DNA of 15,508 nucleotides from Cytophagales bacterium UBA2561 (GCA_002340355.1 DDLX01000014.1:1-15508), one strand, 5' to 3'; positions 1 to 8,776 are shown, counted from the stretch's first letter. Numbers and translations: made by a program. Notes: a model not told the origin generated them from the sequence alone.

Positions 1-1804
1 AATTAGTATTGATGTAATTTGAGTTGCTAAGTATATGATTAGAATTTGTACTAATTATGGCTTGATTGGCACTCATTACCATAAAGTTGGTATTGACTGT
101 TCCTTGAAGACTGGTAATTATTGAAGAATTTGTTTGAATATTATTCGAGTTAGAACTAATTTCACTTGAGATTCCTATGATTGTATTAGAATTTGCTTGA
201 ATGTTTGTGGAGTTTGTAGTGATGTTAACTTGAATTGCACCAATACTTGCCGTACTTACAGGAAGCATATTGGTAGTTGCTAGGTTATACCATATCCCAT
301 CTGCGGATAAAAATTGAGGTAAATGAGCAATAGTCTTATTGTAACGTAAGATGATATCTGTCCCTAACTCAGTTTCTAATTTAATTCCTGATGTAATTTC
401 GGGAATCGTGGTAAAAGTTGCTGAGTGGAAAGTAGTGAGATCTTCAAATTGGGTTCTCCCTGAAAAGGTCGTATGAATACCACTTGTAAATTTGACTGTT
501 CCATTACCCGAAAATGTAAAGGCTTGCGAGTTCATTACAATATCTGTATCACTCAAAAGCGCACCTCCGAGTTGTAGGTTGCTTCCTGTTTTGGTGAGTC
601 CATTGTTAGTAGTTAAGCTTTCGCCCTGTACAGCAATGTCATACCAATTTCCTGTAATGAAGATTTCCGCCTTATTTGCGGTAGTATAACGTAACAAGCC
701 ATTTTGAGCGGGAGTGGAGCGATAATTTCCTAAAATTAATCCTCCACCGATTTGAGTAGTGGTAGTACTAGTACTAAATCCTAGTACACTGTTCCCTTCA
801 ACAAAAAAACCTCCTGTTCCTGTAATAGCCAATCGTTTTGAAGGTTCAGTTTCTAACTGGGTATCTCGTAATAACTTTCCTCCTAAACTAAGAGCAGGAT
901 TCCCTGATATATTTTCTTTGGTTAAACCATTTCCTGCTGCATTTTGGATAATTTCCCATGTACCTTGTTTATAAATTTGAAGGTGATTATTTTGATACCG
1001 AATCATACCTTCTTGAGGAATTCCTGTGAAATTTGATAAACGTAAAGCTCCGTGAACGAGGGTGCTACTTTCGTTATTAATTCCCAGTGTTGTAAACTGT
1101 ATTCCATTAACTGCTATATCATACCACTGTCCATTTTGAAAAATTTGAGCGGTATTCTTTTGAGTGTTAAATCGTAGCATACCTGTTTCTTCACCGCCTG
1201 TTATAGTTTGAAAGTCAGTTAATTGCAAAACACCTTTTACTTCAGTTGTAGATTGGTCATTCTTTCCAAGTGTGGTATTTCCTGTTACCTCTATATTTCC
1301 ACCAAAGGTAGTATTAGATGCAGTTCGGGTATTATTTGCCCAATAAACTTTTCCATCTTTATCCGTAGCTAATATTTTATTAGGTTCAGCACTAATGAAG
1401 TTGGCTGGAGTCAAAATACTTTCTGCTACTCCTAAAGCATATCGAGATTGAGGTGTAGGAATTAGGGGGACAGAAACAGGCGTTTCGTTTTCGACAGTGA
1501 TAGAAAGTTTCAGGTTGGGGATCTTGAAAAACTCATTAGGAATAGGCGTAGAATTACCTAGTACGACGAAAAACAAGCCATCTTTAATTGTCAAATTATG
1601 ATTCTCTGACCAAGATAAGGTGCCATAACTCAGGGAAAATTTCATAGAGAGTGTGCCATTAACTGCTTTGCCATCGGTTTGCTCAATTTTTCCCTGAAAC
1701 GGAATGCGCCCATCTGTTTGAGCAGATGTACTAAAAATGATGAATAATAAACATAAACTGAGAAAACAACTTAAAATAGAAGAATAAGGATGTATTGGAT
1801 TCAT
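1..1804 (-). CDS. Secreted tail-fibre/adhesin-like protein, N-terminal part (C-terminus beyond window)
   Basis: An open minus-strand frame runs from ATG at 1804-1802 to the left edge, giving 601 codons without a stop. Residues 1-28 form a signal peptide with a hydrophobic core (about 10-24) ending near TSAQ. Residues 33-125 resemble the N-terminal beta domain of Bacteroidota tail-fibre-domain proteins (FQGKIEQTDGKAVNG, a later DGLFFVVLG, then TPQSRYAL). Residues 200-510 carry four diverged copies of a G(M/L)(L/I)RY...GxWYDIA motif (starts near 208, 266, 369 and 483). Between them are two copies of an NGLTK...LGG.LL.DT motif (292-316 and 401-420). From residue 530 to the edge runs an Asn-rich heptad stalk. 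Such proteins often end in a peptidase S74 intramolecular chaperone domain, but that part is outside the window. The likely role is a trimeric surface or secreted fibre. The protein family is inferred from motif resemblance, and the ligand is unknown. Confidence 0.8.
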   Translation of the reverse strand, partial: MNPIHPYSSILSCFLSLCLLFIIFSTSAQTDGRIPFQGKIEQTDGKAVNGTLSMKFSLSYGTLSWSENHNLTIKDGLFFVVLGNSTPIPNEFFKIPNLKLSITVENETPVSVPLIPTPQSRYALGVAESILTPANFISAEPNKILATDKDGKVYWANNTRTASNTTFGGNIEVTGNTTLGKNDQSTTEVKGVLQLTDFQTITGGEETGMLRFNTQKNTAQIFQNGQWYDIAVNGIQFTTLGINNESSTLVHGALRLSNFTGIPQEGMIRYQNNHLQIYKQGTWEIIQNAAGNGLTKENISGNPALSLGGKLLRDTQLETEPSKRLAITGTGGFFVEGNSVLGFSTSTTTTQIGGGLILGNYRSTPAQNGLLRYTTANKAEIFITGNWYDIAVQGESLTTNNGLTKTGSNLQLGGALLSDTDIVMNSQAFTFSGNGTVKFTSGIHTTFSGRTQFEDLTTFHSATFTTIPEITSGIKLETELGTDIILRYNKTIAHLPQFLSADGIWYNLATTNMLPVSTASIGAIQVNITTNSTNIQANSNTIIGISSEISSNSNNIQTNSSIITSLQGTVNTNFMVMSANQAIISTNSNHILSNSNYINTN

Positions 1805-1865
1805 TGTTGATATTGATTTTTTTACGAATTTCTAATTTCTTTGCAGTCCTGTTATTTTTTGATGG

Positions 1866-1873
1866 CAAAAATA
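1866..1873 (-). promoter_or_regulatory. Possible -7 element for the tail-fibre-like gene
   Basis: Read on the minus strand, 1873-1866 is TATTTTTG, an exact match to the Bacteroidota TAnnTTTG -7 box, about 60 nt upstream of the ATG at 1804. No TTG is seen at the expected -33 distance, so this is only a candidate. It lies inside a perfect 9-bp inverted repeat (GTTATTTTT at 1851-1859 and AAAAATAAC at 1867-1875, 7-nt spacer). That arrangement could form an operator or a short leader hairpin. Confidence 0.35.
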
Positions 1874-1882
1874 ACGAATGTG

Positions 1883-1915
1883 AGCGGTGTACTTCCTTAG
1901 GAAGCTTTTTCCGCT
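1883..1915. other. Nested hairpin between divergent genes
   Basis: An outer stem AGCGG/CCGCT (1883-1887 and 1911-1915) encloses an inner stem CTTCC/GGAAG (1892-1896 and 1900-1904) with a TTA loop. The two are separated by an internal loop that includes CTTTTT. It lies between two divergently transcribed genes, where no terminator is expected. It could be a protein-binding site, a leader structure for lipB, or the end of a short unannotated transcript. The rest of the 1805-2055 gap is AT-rich, and I see no convincing lipB promoter in it. Confidence 0.35.
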
Positions 1916-2055
1916 AATTTTATTAAGTACGATAAAGTTGAAACCCTTGTTTTTCAGAATCTTCAGAAGTAAAATCAAAAAGATAACTTCATTTTTATAA
2001 AAAAAAATTGAAATAAAAGGAAATAATTTATATTGTTTTTGAAATTAAATTAATT

Positions 2056-2769
2056 ATGAATAAATCCGTTCAAGTGTGTGATTGGGGAATAATCGCTTAC
2101 AAAGATGCGTGGGAAGCACAAACCGAATTGTTTGAAAAGGTTATTGCGCAAAAAGTTCAAAATCGCAAACTATCCCCTGATAATAAAGAAAAAACATCAA
2201 ATTATCTTATTTTTTGTGAGCATCCGCATGTCTATACACTTGGCAAAAGTGGAAAAACTTCCCATCTACTTCTTTCTAAAGAACAACTGGAGACAAAAAA
2301 AATTTCGTATTATCCTAGTAATCGAGGAGGTGATATTACTTATCATGGATTTGGACAATTAGTTTGTTATCCGATTCTGGATTTAGATAATTTCTTTACT
2401 GATATTCATCGGTATTTACGTTTTTTGGAAGAGGCAATTATTCGAACACTTGCTGAATATAACCTTCAGGCAGGACGAATCGAAAAACTAACAGGAGTTT
2501 GGTTAGACTCTGAGATACAGGAGAATCCTCGGAAGATTTGTGCAATGGGTGTCAAAGCTAGTCGTTGGGTTACGATGCACGGATTAGCCCTGAATATAAA
2601 TACAGATTTGAGCTATTTTGAACATATTATTCCTTGTGGCATTCAGGATAAAGCGGTGACCTCAATGGCAAAAGAATTAAATCAAGAAATTGCTATACAC
2701 GAAGTAAAATCTAAATTACAAGTACATCTGGCGGAACTTTTTGAGATGGATTTGGTGCTTGAAGGATAA
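2056..2769 (+). CDS. lipB: Lipoyl(octanoyl) transferase LipB
   Basis: LipB transfers octanoate from octanoyl-acyl-carrier protein to lipoyl domains of 2-oxoacid dehydrogenases and the glycine cleavage H protein. It is the first step of endogenous lipoate synthesis in the cytoplasm. The 237-residue length fits the family. Signature motifs are present: EHPHVYTLGKSG (55-66), RGGDITYHGFGQ (90-101), the MGVKASRWVTMHG segment with the conserved Lys167, and IIPCGIQDKAVTSM with the catalytic Cys194. The ATG at 2056 gives a full-length N-terminus. The leader is AT-rich without a Shine-Dalgarno, as is usual in this phylum. corA follows 97 bp downstream on the same strand and could be co-transcribed, although TAATTTTG at 2815-2822 may give it its own -7 box. 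Confidence 0.95.
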   Translation: MNKSVQVCDWGIIAYKDAWEAQTELFEKVIAQKVQNRKLSPDNKEKTSNYLIFCEHPHVYTLGKSGKTSHLLLSKEQLETKKISYYPSNRGGDITYHGFGQLVCYPILDLDNFFTDIHRYLRFLEEAIIRTLAEYNLQAGRIEKLTGVWLDSEIQENPRKICAMGVKASRWVTMHGLALNINTDLSYFEHIIPCGIQDKAVTSMAKELNQEIAIHEVKSKLQVHLAELFEMDLVLEG

Positions 2770-2866
2770 GCATTGGCTAAAATTAAGGTAATATAGAGAA
2801 AGAATACTTTTATGTAATTTTGGTGAATACAGACTTCCCATCGTGAAAATACAATGAAAAAATACG

Positions 2867-3829
2867 GTGAAGATTGGAAGCTCAAGAGTTGAGTCTATCA
2901 GGATTAATTCGAATGAACGTATGACAGAAGAAGTAGTCAAAAAGCAACATTTTACATGGATTCATTTGATGAACCCAACTTTTCGGGAATTAGCTGAAGT
3001 ATCCATCCAATTTGATTTACCGAATAGTTTGGTCAATGATTGTCTTGAACCTGAGCATCTTCCAAAGTTAGAACGTATTGGAAAAGTCACATTTATTATT
3101 ATGCGGGCGTTTGATGATCGCTCAACTTCTGATGCAGATACAATTCGAAAATTAACCAATAAGGTTGCTATTTTTGTTGGAAAAGGTTTTTTGATTACTA
3201 TCCAACGCCGAGACCATGAATATATGCGGATATTACGGAATAAATGGCGGGTTAAGAAACAGGATAAGAATAATTCTTTTAAAATCATTAATGATATTTT
3301 TACAGCGACTTTACAGTCTTTTGATGAGCCGATTTTTAATGCGACAGAAGCGGTAGAAGCCTATGAGGAAGATATTTTTAAAGGAAAAAATCAGGAGGCA
3401 ATTATTCAAGCAATGTACTTATTGCGACGTAGAGGAGTAGTTTATAAGAAAATATTGTTTATGACACGCGATATTTTTGCCAAAATCAGCTACCATTATC
3501 CGCAAAAATCATCTGTATTTCAAGATAATCACGATAAGGTGATAGAATTGAATTATTATGCAGAGCAATTAGTAACAGATGCCAATGATTTATTAAATAT
3601 TCATTTGGCGTTAGCTTCACACCGTACTAATGAAGTGATGCGTGTTTTAACAATTTTATCTGCTTTTTTCTTGCCTTTGACCTTTTTAGTAGGTGTTTAT
3701 GGGATGAATTTTAAACATATGCCTGAGCTTAGTTCGACGTATGGGTATGCTATTTTTTGGGGGTTAACAATTGCGATGGTACTTACAATTTTCTTATTAT
3801 TTAAAAAACAAGGCTGGTTAGATAATTGA
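2867..3829 (+). CDS. corA: CorA-family magnesium/cobalt transport protein
   Basis: This is a pentameric inner-membrane Mg2+ (and Co2+/Ni2+) channel. The cytoplasmic domain covers roughly residues 1-255 and includes a Bacteroidota-style LVNDCLEPEHLPKLE segment. Two C-terminal membrane helices follow (about 258-277 and 292-313). The diagnostic YGMN selectivity motif lies between them (GMN at 279-281). The 320-residue length matches the family. The start is uncertain: the frame opens with GTG at 2867, just after an in-frame TGA at 2855, while the first in-frame ATG is at 2921 (residue 19). The GTG start keeps a fuller N-terminal strand, but neither start has a clear ribosome-binding site. The stop codon lies 3 bp from the stop of the convergent glycosyltransferase gene. 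Confidence 0.93.
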   Translation: MKIGSSRVESIRINSNERMTEEVVKKQHFTWIHLMNPTFRELAEVSIQFDLPNSLVNDCLEPEHLPKLERIGKVTFIIMRAFDDRSTSDADTIRKLTNKVAIFVGKGFLITIQRRDHEYMRILRNKWRVKKQDKNNSFKIINDIFTATLQSFDEPIFNATEAVEAYEEDIFKGKNQEAIIQAMYLLRRRGVVYKKILFMTRDIFAKISYHYPQKSSVFQDNHDKVIELNYYAEQLVTDANDLLNIHLALASHRTNEVMRVLTILSAFFLPLTFLVGVYGMNFKHMPELSSTYGYAIFWGLTIAMVLTIFLLFKKQGWLDN

Positions 3830-3842
3830 TAATCAATTTTTT
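3824..3842. terminator. Weak bidirectional terminator-like hairpin between convergent genes
   Basis: The palindrome AATTGAT-A-ATCAATT (3824-3838) can fold as a 5-bp stem with a 5-nt loop, followed by TTTT on the plus strand. It covers the corA stop codon and the last codons of the opposing glycosyltransferase gene. The stem is A/T-rich and short, so terminator activity is a guess based on its position. Confidence 0.35.
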
Positions 3843-4954
3843 ATAGCTTTTTGAAAGGCTTGAAAAAATTCTTGGGTTTTTGCTTCCCAACTCATTTCTT
3901 CAGTAATTTTTCGGGAATTCGCTCCATGAATTTTCAATAATTTAGGTTGATTTCGATAAGTTTGAATAGCTTCTCGGATGGATTCACTAGATTCTTTTTC
4001 CACTAAAATTCCATTGTCTTGTAATAATTCTTTTGTTCCTCCAACATCTGTTACAATAACAGGGAGTCCGCACGCCATTGCTTCCAGTAAGGAATTACTC
4101 ATTCCCTCATTGGATGAAGGCAAAATGAAAATATCAGCCTGTTGTAGGTAAGTTGCGATTTCATTTTGTGAGCGATACCCTAGAAATTGGACAGCTACTT
4201 TTTGCACTCTTGCCATATTCTTGAGTGTATCACTGAGTTCTCCTTCTCCAATAAGCCATAATTCGACATCAGTATATGAAGTAAGTGCTGGAATGACAAA
4301 TTGATATCCTTTTCGTTCGGTTAGTCTTCCAGTCGAAATTAACGTTAATTTTGAGTTGGGAGAAGTGGGAGTCGGATAAAATGTTTGAATATCTACCCCA
4401 TTTCCAATAAGAGCAATTGGTTGTCTAGGAGCTATTTTTAGAGCCAACTCCCGAAGCACCTCTGAGTTCGCAATTACTTGGTGTGCATTTTTCCAAACAA
4501 TGGGACTGAGCTTGGAGAAAATGAGTTTGTCTAATGTATGCCATTTTTTTTCATAAAAAGGTACATCAGCACCTCGAAGTAAGGCAATATAAGGTATGCC
4601 AAATACTAATTTGAGAGTCATGGCTAAGAAACCTGCGGGAACTCCTGCCCAAGCCACAATTAAGTCATATTTTGTTTTTTTTATTAACTTAAAGCTTTTC
4701 CACAAAGATTTGATTGAATAAAGAATTAAGTTCTTAATGCTTTGAGTGTGGATATTTTTATCTTGTTTGTCTATATCAAGATAATAGATTTTTCCAATTT
4801 TAGACTCCTGAGTATGTGACTTATGAGTAGACGCGGTTACAAGATCAATTTGGAGGTTAGGATATTTTTGTAAACATTGGTAAATAAAACGATTAGCACT
4901 TCCTTGCCCACCACCAAGTGGTGGATACTCAGAGTTTAACATTAATATTTTCAT
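3833..4954 (-). CDS. Glycosyltransferase family 4 (GT-B fold)
   Basis: A cytoplasmic or membrane-associated retaining glycosyltransferase of 373 residues. The N-terminal domain begins with MKILMLNSEYPPLGGG, the usual glycine-rich loop. The C-terminal nucleotide-sugar domain shows IGNGVD (183-188), STGRLTERKG (207-216) and the E-x7-E signature as E283 and E291 within NEGMSNSLLEAM, followed by GLPVIVTDVGG. The donor and acceptor sugars cannot be told from sequence. It is the last gene of the minus-strand glycan operon, starting 24 bp after the upstream GT2 gene ends. It probably adds a sugar to a lipid-linked or polysaccharide intermediate. Confidence 0.9.
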   Translation of the reverse strand: MKILMLNSEYPPLGGGQGSANRFIYQCLQKYPNLQIDLVTASTHKSHTQESKIGKIYYLDIDKQDKNIHTQSIKNLILYSIKSLWKSFKLIKKTKYDLIVAWAGVPAGFLAMTLKLVFGIPYIALLRGADVPFYEKKWHTLDKLIFSKLSPIVWKNAHQVIANSEVLRELALKIAPRQPIALIGNGVDIQTFYPTPTSPNSKLTLISTGRLTERKGYQFVIPALTSYTDVELWLIGEGELSDTLKNMARVQKVAVQFLGYRSQNEIATYLQQADIFILPSSNEGMSNSLLEAMACGLPVIVTDVGGTKELLQDNGILVEKESSESIREAIQTYRNQPKLLKIHGANSRKITEEMSWEAKTQEFFQAFQKAIKN

Positions 4955-4978
4955 GAATTTGCTGTTATTGTTAAAGGA

Positions 4979-5947
4979 CTACTGTTCTTCTGAGCTGTTT
5001 TCTGAGTTCTTATTCTTTGTCTCAAAATTTATTTTTTCATTAATAACATAAATCGGACGGCGTTTGGTATCCTCATAAATTCGTCCAACATATTCTCCTA
5101 ATAGCCACATAAAAATAAATTGCAATCCCATAGCCATAAAAATAGCTACTGATAGCCACTTAATTAATTCATATTCAGCATTACTTGTAAGTGTATCAAA
5201 TACCATATATGTCAAAAATGAGAAGCCAATGAAAATAGTAAATCCACCTAGCACAAACCCTAACTTTAGAGGAAATAATGAAAAACTAAGTAGTCCATCC
5301 ATTGCTAGTCGTATGGACTTTTCCCATGTATATCCAGGTACCCCATGTTCTCGTTCAGGACGGTCAAATTCCACATAAGTGGTTTTAAATCCTAACCAAG
5401 CAACCATCCCACGCAGATAAATAGCTTTTTCTTTCATTTGAGTAAGGTAATCTTGTACTTTTCTATCCACTAATCGAAAATCTCCAACATTACGTGGTAT
5501 TTTGATTTCGGCAAATCGGTCAAGTAACCGATAGTACCAGATAGCAGTATATTTTTTCAAGAAATTATCTTGTCGTTTTCGACGGCGTGCATAGACGATA
5601 TCATATCCCTGTTGCCATTTTTGGATCATTTCAGCAATTAATTCGGGAGGATCTTGCAAATCACAGTCTAAAGAAATAACGGCTTGACCTGTAGAGGCAT
5701 CCAGTCCCGCGGTCAATGCAGCTTGATGTCCAAAATTTCGACTGAGGTCAATATAGCGTACTCGTTTATCTTTTTGTGCGAGGTTACGTAGAGTAGCCAG
5801 TGTATTATCCCGACTACCGTCATTGACGTAAATGAGTTCCCAATCGTCTGCAATGTTTGCCATTAGTTGGACAATTTTAGCATACAATACAGGAGCATTT
5901 TCTTCCTCATTATAAGCAGGAACGACAAAGGAATATCGGATTGGCAT
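4979..5947 (-). CDS. Family 2 glycosyltransferase, GtrB/DPM1-like polyprenyl-phosphate sugar transferase
   Basis: It probably moves a sugar from a nucleotide donor onto undecaprenyl phosphate at the inner face of the cytoplasmic membrane. The 322-residue protein has the GT-A features FVVPAYNEEEN (7-17), VNDGSRDNT (41-49), LSRNFGHQAALTAG (68-81) and the DxD region DCDLQDPP (94-101). It also has a REREHGVPGYTW segment (198-208) typical of the DPM1/GtrB branch. Two membrane helices at about 227-250 and 265-287 and a short charged C-terminal tail complete the GtrB-like layout. In known systems a GtrB enzyme supplies polyprenyl-linked sugar to a GT-C membrane transferase. Two polytopic candidates for that partner are encoded upstream in this operon. 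The spacing to the preceding gene is 21 bp. Confidence 0.9.
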   Translation of the reverse strand: MPIRYSFVVPAYNEEENAPVLYAKIVQLMANIADDWELIYVNDGSRDNTLATLRNLAQKDKRVRYIDLSRNFGHQAALTAGLDASTGQAVISLDCDLQDPPELIAEMIQKWQQGYDIVYARRRKRQDNFLKKYTAIWYYRLLDRFAEIKIPRNVGDFRLVDRKVQDYLTQMKEKAIYLRGMVAWLGFKTTYVEFDRPEREHGVPGYTWEKSIRLAMDGLLSFSLFPLKLGFVLGGFTIFIGFSFLTYMVFDTLTSNAEYELIKWLSVAIFMAMGLQFIFMWLLGEYVGRIYEDTKRRPIYVINEKINFETKNKNSENSSEEQ

Positions 5948-5968
5948 ATATTTATGTACGATTAGGTG

Positions 5969-7768
5969 TTACTTTTTTCGGTATTTCTTAGATTTCGATT
6001 TTCGCTTTTTGGGAGATATTTTATCCGTATTTTTAGGCTTTTGTTTTGAAGGACTTACAGCGTTTTGTGAAGTCGAGATGGTAGCCTTTTTAGGTTTAGA
6101 GACTGGTGGTTGAGGTTTAGCTTGACTAGTTATTTTGTTTTTTTGATTATTACTAGGCAACTGAAATAGATTACGGCGTTCATAAATTAACCAAGCTACT
6201 AAAACTACAAATAGAACCGAATAAATCCAGTACCATTTAGGTGGCATCTGAATACCGAAAGCCATAAAGAACTGGTCCCAACCTACTCCTTTTTGTGCGC
6301 CAACTTGTTGTCCATTTTGCATGATAGGTTCTAACATTGCCCCAATAGGCATCCAAAATTTGGAGGCAAATAGATTAATACCTCCTAAGATCCACAGGTA
6401 TTTTTTATCCCAATTGTATCTATCCACCATCAAGATTACAAAGACAAACACAAAAGGCATGAAAGCTGTTCCAATACGACTTTGTGGATTGAAAATAGAA
6501 CTTGCCAAGCTTGCCGTAAAAATTAAGATAATACCTACTCCACCATATTCTCGAATTTGTTCAGCAACTTGTGGAAAGAATACTGTGGCAATAACCCACC
6601 AAATTCCAAAATAGACTATGTGAGCAATCAAAAATTCTAGAGGGGCATGGAGTGCATAGTCAGTATAAAAGAATCTGAGAATAGTGAATGGGTTAGAAAC
6701 CATGCTTGTGGCTACATCCGTCACAACTGCACCTGCTATTTCAGCAGTCTCATCATTTGAAACGGTATCATGAAAATAACTTACTGAAAAATATAAAAGA
6801 AGTACAGGTAAAATTCGCTTCACAAGTTGAATTACAGATTGAGTAGGATTGATTTTTTTTTGCGGATGGGGAGTAAAAATATAAAACAAGTTTTTATAAC
6901 TAGAATTGATATACAGGTAATAAAAATAAAAGAAGGTAAATGCACCTGCTAATAAAACACTCAAAAAAAGCCAGTCCATATAAGTTGGATAGGCACCACC
7001 AGCTCCATTATTCAAAGTCTCAAAATGATTTGCGCCGCCTGAAAATAGGTACACCTGAAGAAAGCTTACTAAAAAAGCAAGTGCTGGAATTGTCTTTACT
7101 AATAAATTTATCCAGTTAGTGGGTTGGGTGATAAATTTGGCTTCACGAGGGAATAATAACAAAATATAGGCATAGATTAAAATAGGTTGCCAAACAAAGC
7201 CACCTAAAAATCCAGTAAGAATCAAACCAGGGATAGCAATGAATTCCTTTTGAAAGAAAAAGAAAAGCATAATCAAGGCTAAACACAAGGCGGTAGTATC
7301 GGTCAGAACAGGGTCAAAAAAAGGCATCCTGAGTGTTGCCCATGTACAAAAAAACATGACCCAACCAAACCACTTGCTTTTTTCTTGTAGTTTTAAACGA
7401 AAGGTAATTCCTCCCCAAGCTAAGGAAGCCAGTACTAGCCAAATTAAGTTATGGTATTGAAATCCCTTGACAATATTGGCTGGTTCAAATGGAATATCGA
7501 ATGATTTCATTCCATAATGAACAATCATTGAAGATAAAAAACGATTCACTTTGGCAGGTTGCCCAGGAAGAATATCTGTAGAGTTGAGTCGTTTTTCAGC
7601 AAATAATTGTTCAAAGTTTCGTACTTGTTCTTGATAAATAATGCCGTCAAAACCTGCTCCACCTGCTACATCAATTAATCCTCCAAATAAAACCATCAAA
7701 CTGCCTAAACAGAAGGTTAAAAGAGCAGAAGAAATGGTAAATCCTATTTTGGAATATATCTGATTCAT
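5969..7768 (-). CDS. Polytopic membrane protein with lysine-rich C-terminal tail, possible GT-C glycosyltransferase
   Basis: I do not recognise a named family. The 599-residue protein has about ten or more hydrophobic segments, starting with a helix at about 10-35. A long polar loop follows (about 36-105) with acidic residues soon after the helix (GGLIDVAGGAGFDG). A MPFFDPVLTDT segment lies near residue 150. This layout, with an acidic first extracytoplasmic loop, recalls GT-C enzymes that use polyprenyl-phosphate sugars, but no catalytic motif is certain. After the last helix (about 510-528) comes a tail of about 65 residues, rich in Lys, Pro, Ser and Gln, ending SKSKKYRKK. That tail is presumably cytoplasmic. 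The neighbouring GtrB-like gene, 21 bp downstream, supports a role in glycan transfer or polymerisation. Function is inferred mainly from context. Confidence 0.75.
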   Translation of the reverse strand: MNQIYSKIGFTISSALLTFCLGSLMVLFGGLIDVAGGAGFDGIIYQEQVRNFEQLFAEKRLNSTDILPGQPAKVNRFLSSMIVHYGMKSFDIPFEPANIVKGFQYHNLIWLVLASLAWGGITFRLKLQEKSKWFGWVMFFCTWATLRMPFFDPVLTDTTALCLALIMLFFFFQKEFIAIPGLILTGFLGGFVWQPILIYAYILLLFPREAKFITQPTNWINLLVKTIPALAFLVSFLQVYLFSGGANHFETLNNGAGGAYPTYMDWLFLSVLLAGAFTFFYFYYLYINSSYKNLFYIFTPHPQKKINPTQSVIQLVKRILPVLLLYFSVSYFHDTVSNDETAEIAGAVVTDVATSMVSNPFTILRFFYTDYALHAPLEFLIAHIVYFGIWWVIATVFFPQVAEQIREYGGVGIILIFTASLASSIFNPQSRIGTAFMPFVFVFVILMVDRYNWDKKYLWILGGINLFASKFWMPIGAMLEPIMQNGQQVGAQKGVGWDQFFMAFGIQMPPKWYWIYSVLFVVLVAWLIYERRNLFQLPSNNQKNKITSQAKPQPPVSKPKKATISTSQNAVSPSKQKPKNTDKISPKKRKSKSKKYRKK

Positions 7769-7787
7769 AATTCGTCATTTAAAGAAT

Positions 7788-8759
7788 CTAACATTTCACA
7801 TCTTCAAGCCAAGATTGATTTTCGAAGTACCAATCAACACAACGCTTGATGCCTGTATCTAAGTCAATTTCTGGTTCCCAGTCTAAAAGTCGTTTTGCCT
7901 TCGAAATATCTGCCCAAGTTGCCGTTAAATCTGCTTTATGGAAAGGTTTTTGATTGATGATGGCTTTCTTGCCAACATATTTTTCAATCTTAGAAATTAC
8001 TTCGTTTAGCGCAATAGGATTATGTCCACCACCAAGGTTAATCACTTCATAACCAATGGGGTTTAAGGCTTTTATTGTACCCTTAGCTATATCATCTATA
8101 AATGTAAAATCTCGTGATTGTGAACCATCCCCGAACAAGATCAAAGGAGTTTCTTCAGCAATCCATTTGATGAATCGAAAAATACTCATATCTGGACGAC
8201 CTGCTTCCCCATAAACGGTAAAATAACGAACTACCGAGATATCCAAATTATACAGTGAATGATAACTGTAACACATGGTTTCAGCTCCTAATTTAGTCGA
8301 AGCATATGGTGAAATTGGACGTAAAACAGGCAAATCCTCTTTGAAAGGCATTTCCATTCCTGCATAAAGCGATGAAGTCGAAGCGAGAACCATTTTTGAG
8401 ATTTTCCGCTCTCGCATTAGTTCGAGTAAATTTAATGTCGCACGTGTATTCGTACTCAAATAAACATAGGGATCAATCAAACTATACCGAACTCCTGCTC
8501 GTGCTGCTAGATTAATAACAGCGTCAGGGTCATTACTCGAAAAAATGATTTCTAAAGCCCCTTTATTTTCAATGTCCATTTCATAGAACCGAAAACGTTG
8601 GTACTGTTGAAGTTTTTCTAAACGATGTTTCTTCACTCGAACATCATAATAAGTATTTAAATTATCGAGTCCGATAACCGTTTTGCCTTGTTCCAATAAC
8701 ATCGAAGCTGTTCGAGAGCCAATAAAACCCGCACAACCTGTTACAACAATTCTATCCAT
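7788..8759 (-). CDS. NAD-dependent sugar-nucleotide epimerase, UDP-glucuronate 4-epimerase-like
   Basis: An extended short-chain dehydrogenase/reductase of 323 residues. The Rossmann motif is TGCAGFIG (Gly8, Gly11, Gly14), followed by GLDNLNTYYD (30-39), a hallmark of UDP-glucuronate epimerases. The active site contains the Ser/Thr group ASTSSLYAG (126-134) and Y152-x3-K156 within SPYASTK. RYFTVYGEAGRPDMSIF (178-194) again matches the glucuronate-epimerase branch. It would convert UDP-glucuronate to UDP-galacturonate or a similar sugar nucleotide in the cytoplasm for the transferases encoded next to it. The exact substrate cannot be fixed from sequence. It is the second gene of the operon, 20 bp before the next start. 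Confidence 0.9.
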   Translation of the reverse strand: MDRIVVTGCAGFIGSRTASMLLEQGKTVIGLDNLNTYYDVRVKKHRLEKLQQYQRFRFYEMDIENKGALEIIFSSNDPDAVINLAARAGVRYSLIDPYVYLSTNTRATLNLLELMRERKISKMVLASTSSLYAGMEMPFKEDLPVLRPISPYASTKLGAETMCYSYHSLYNLDISVVRYFTVYGEAGRPDMSIFRFIKWIAEETPLILFGDGSQSRDFTFIDDIAKGTIKALNPIGYEVINLGGGHNPIALNEVISKIEKYVGKKAIINQKPFHKADLTATWADISKAKRLLDWEPEIDLDTGIKRCVDWYFENQSWLEDVKC

Positions 8760-8776
8760 TGATTTATGTCTGTTTC

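Noticed and set aside
492..974. Two short plus-strand frames opposite the fibre-like gene
   Set aside because: They are antisense shadows of a long open frame with a signal peptide and repeat motifs, and they show no protein features of their own.
2105..2362. 85-codon plus-strand frame inside lipB
   Set aside because: It overlaps conserved lipB sequence in another frame and has a lysine/isoleucine-rich composition typical of out-of-frame AT-rich DNA.
2682..3288. Minus-strand frames over the lipB end and corA
   Set aside because: They lie opposite well-supported conserved genes and resemble no protein family.
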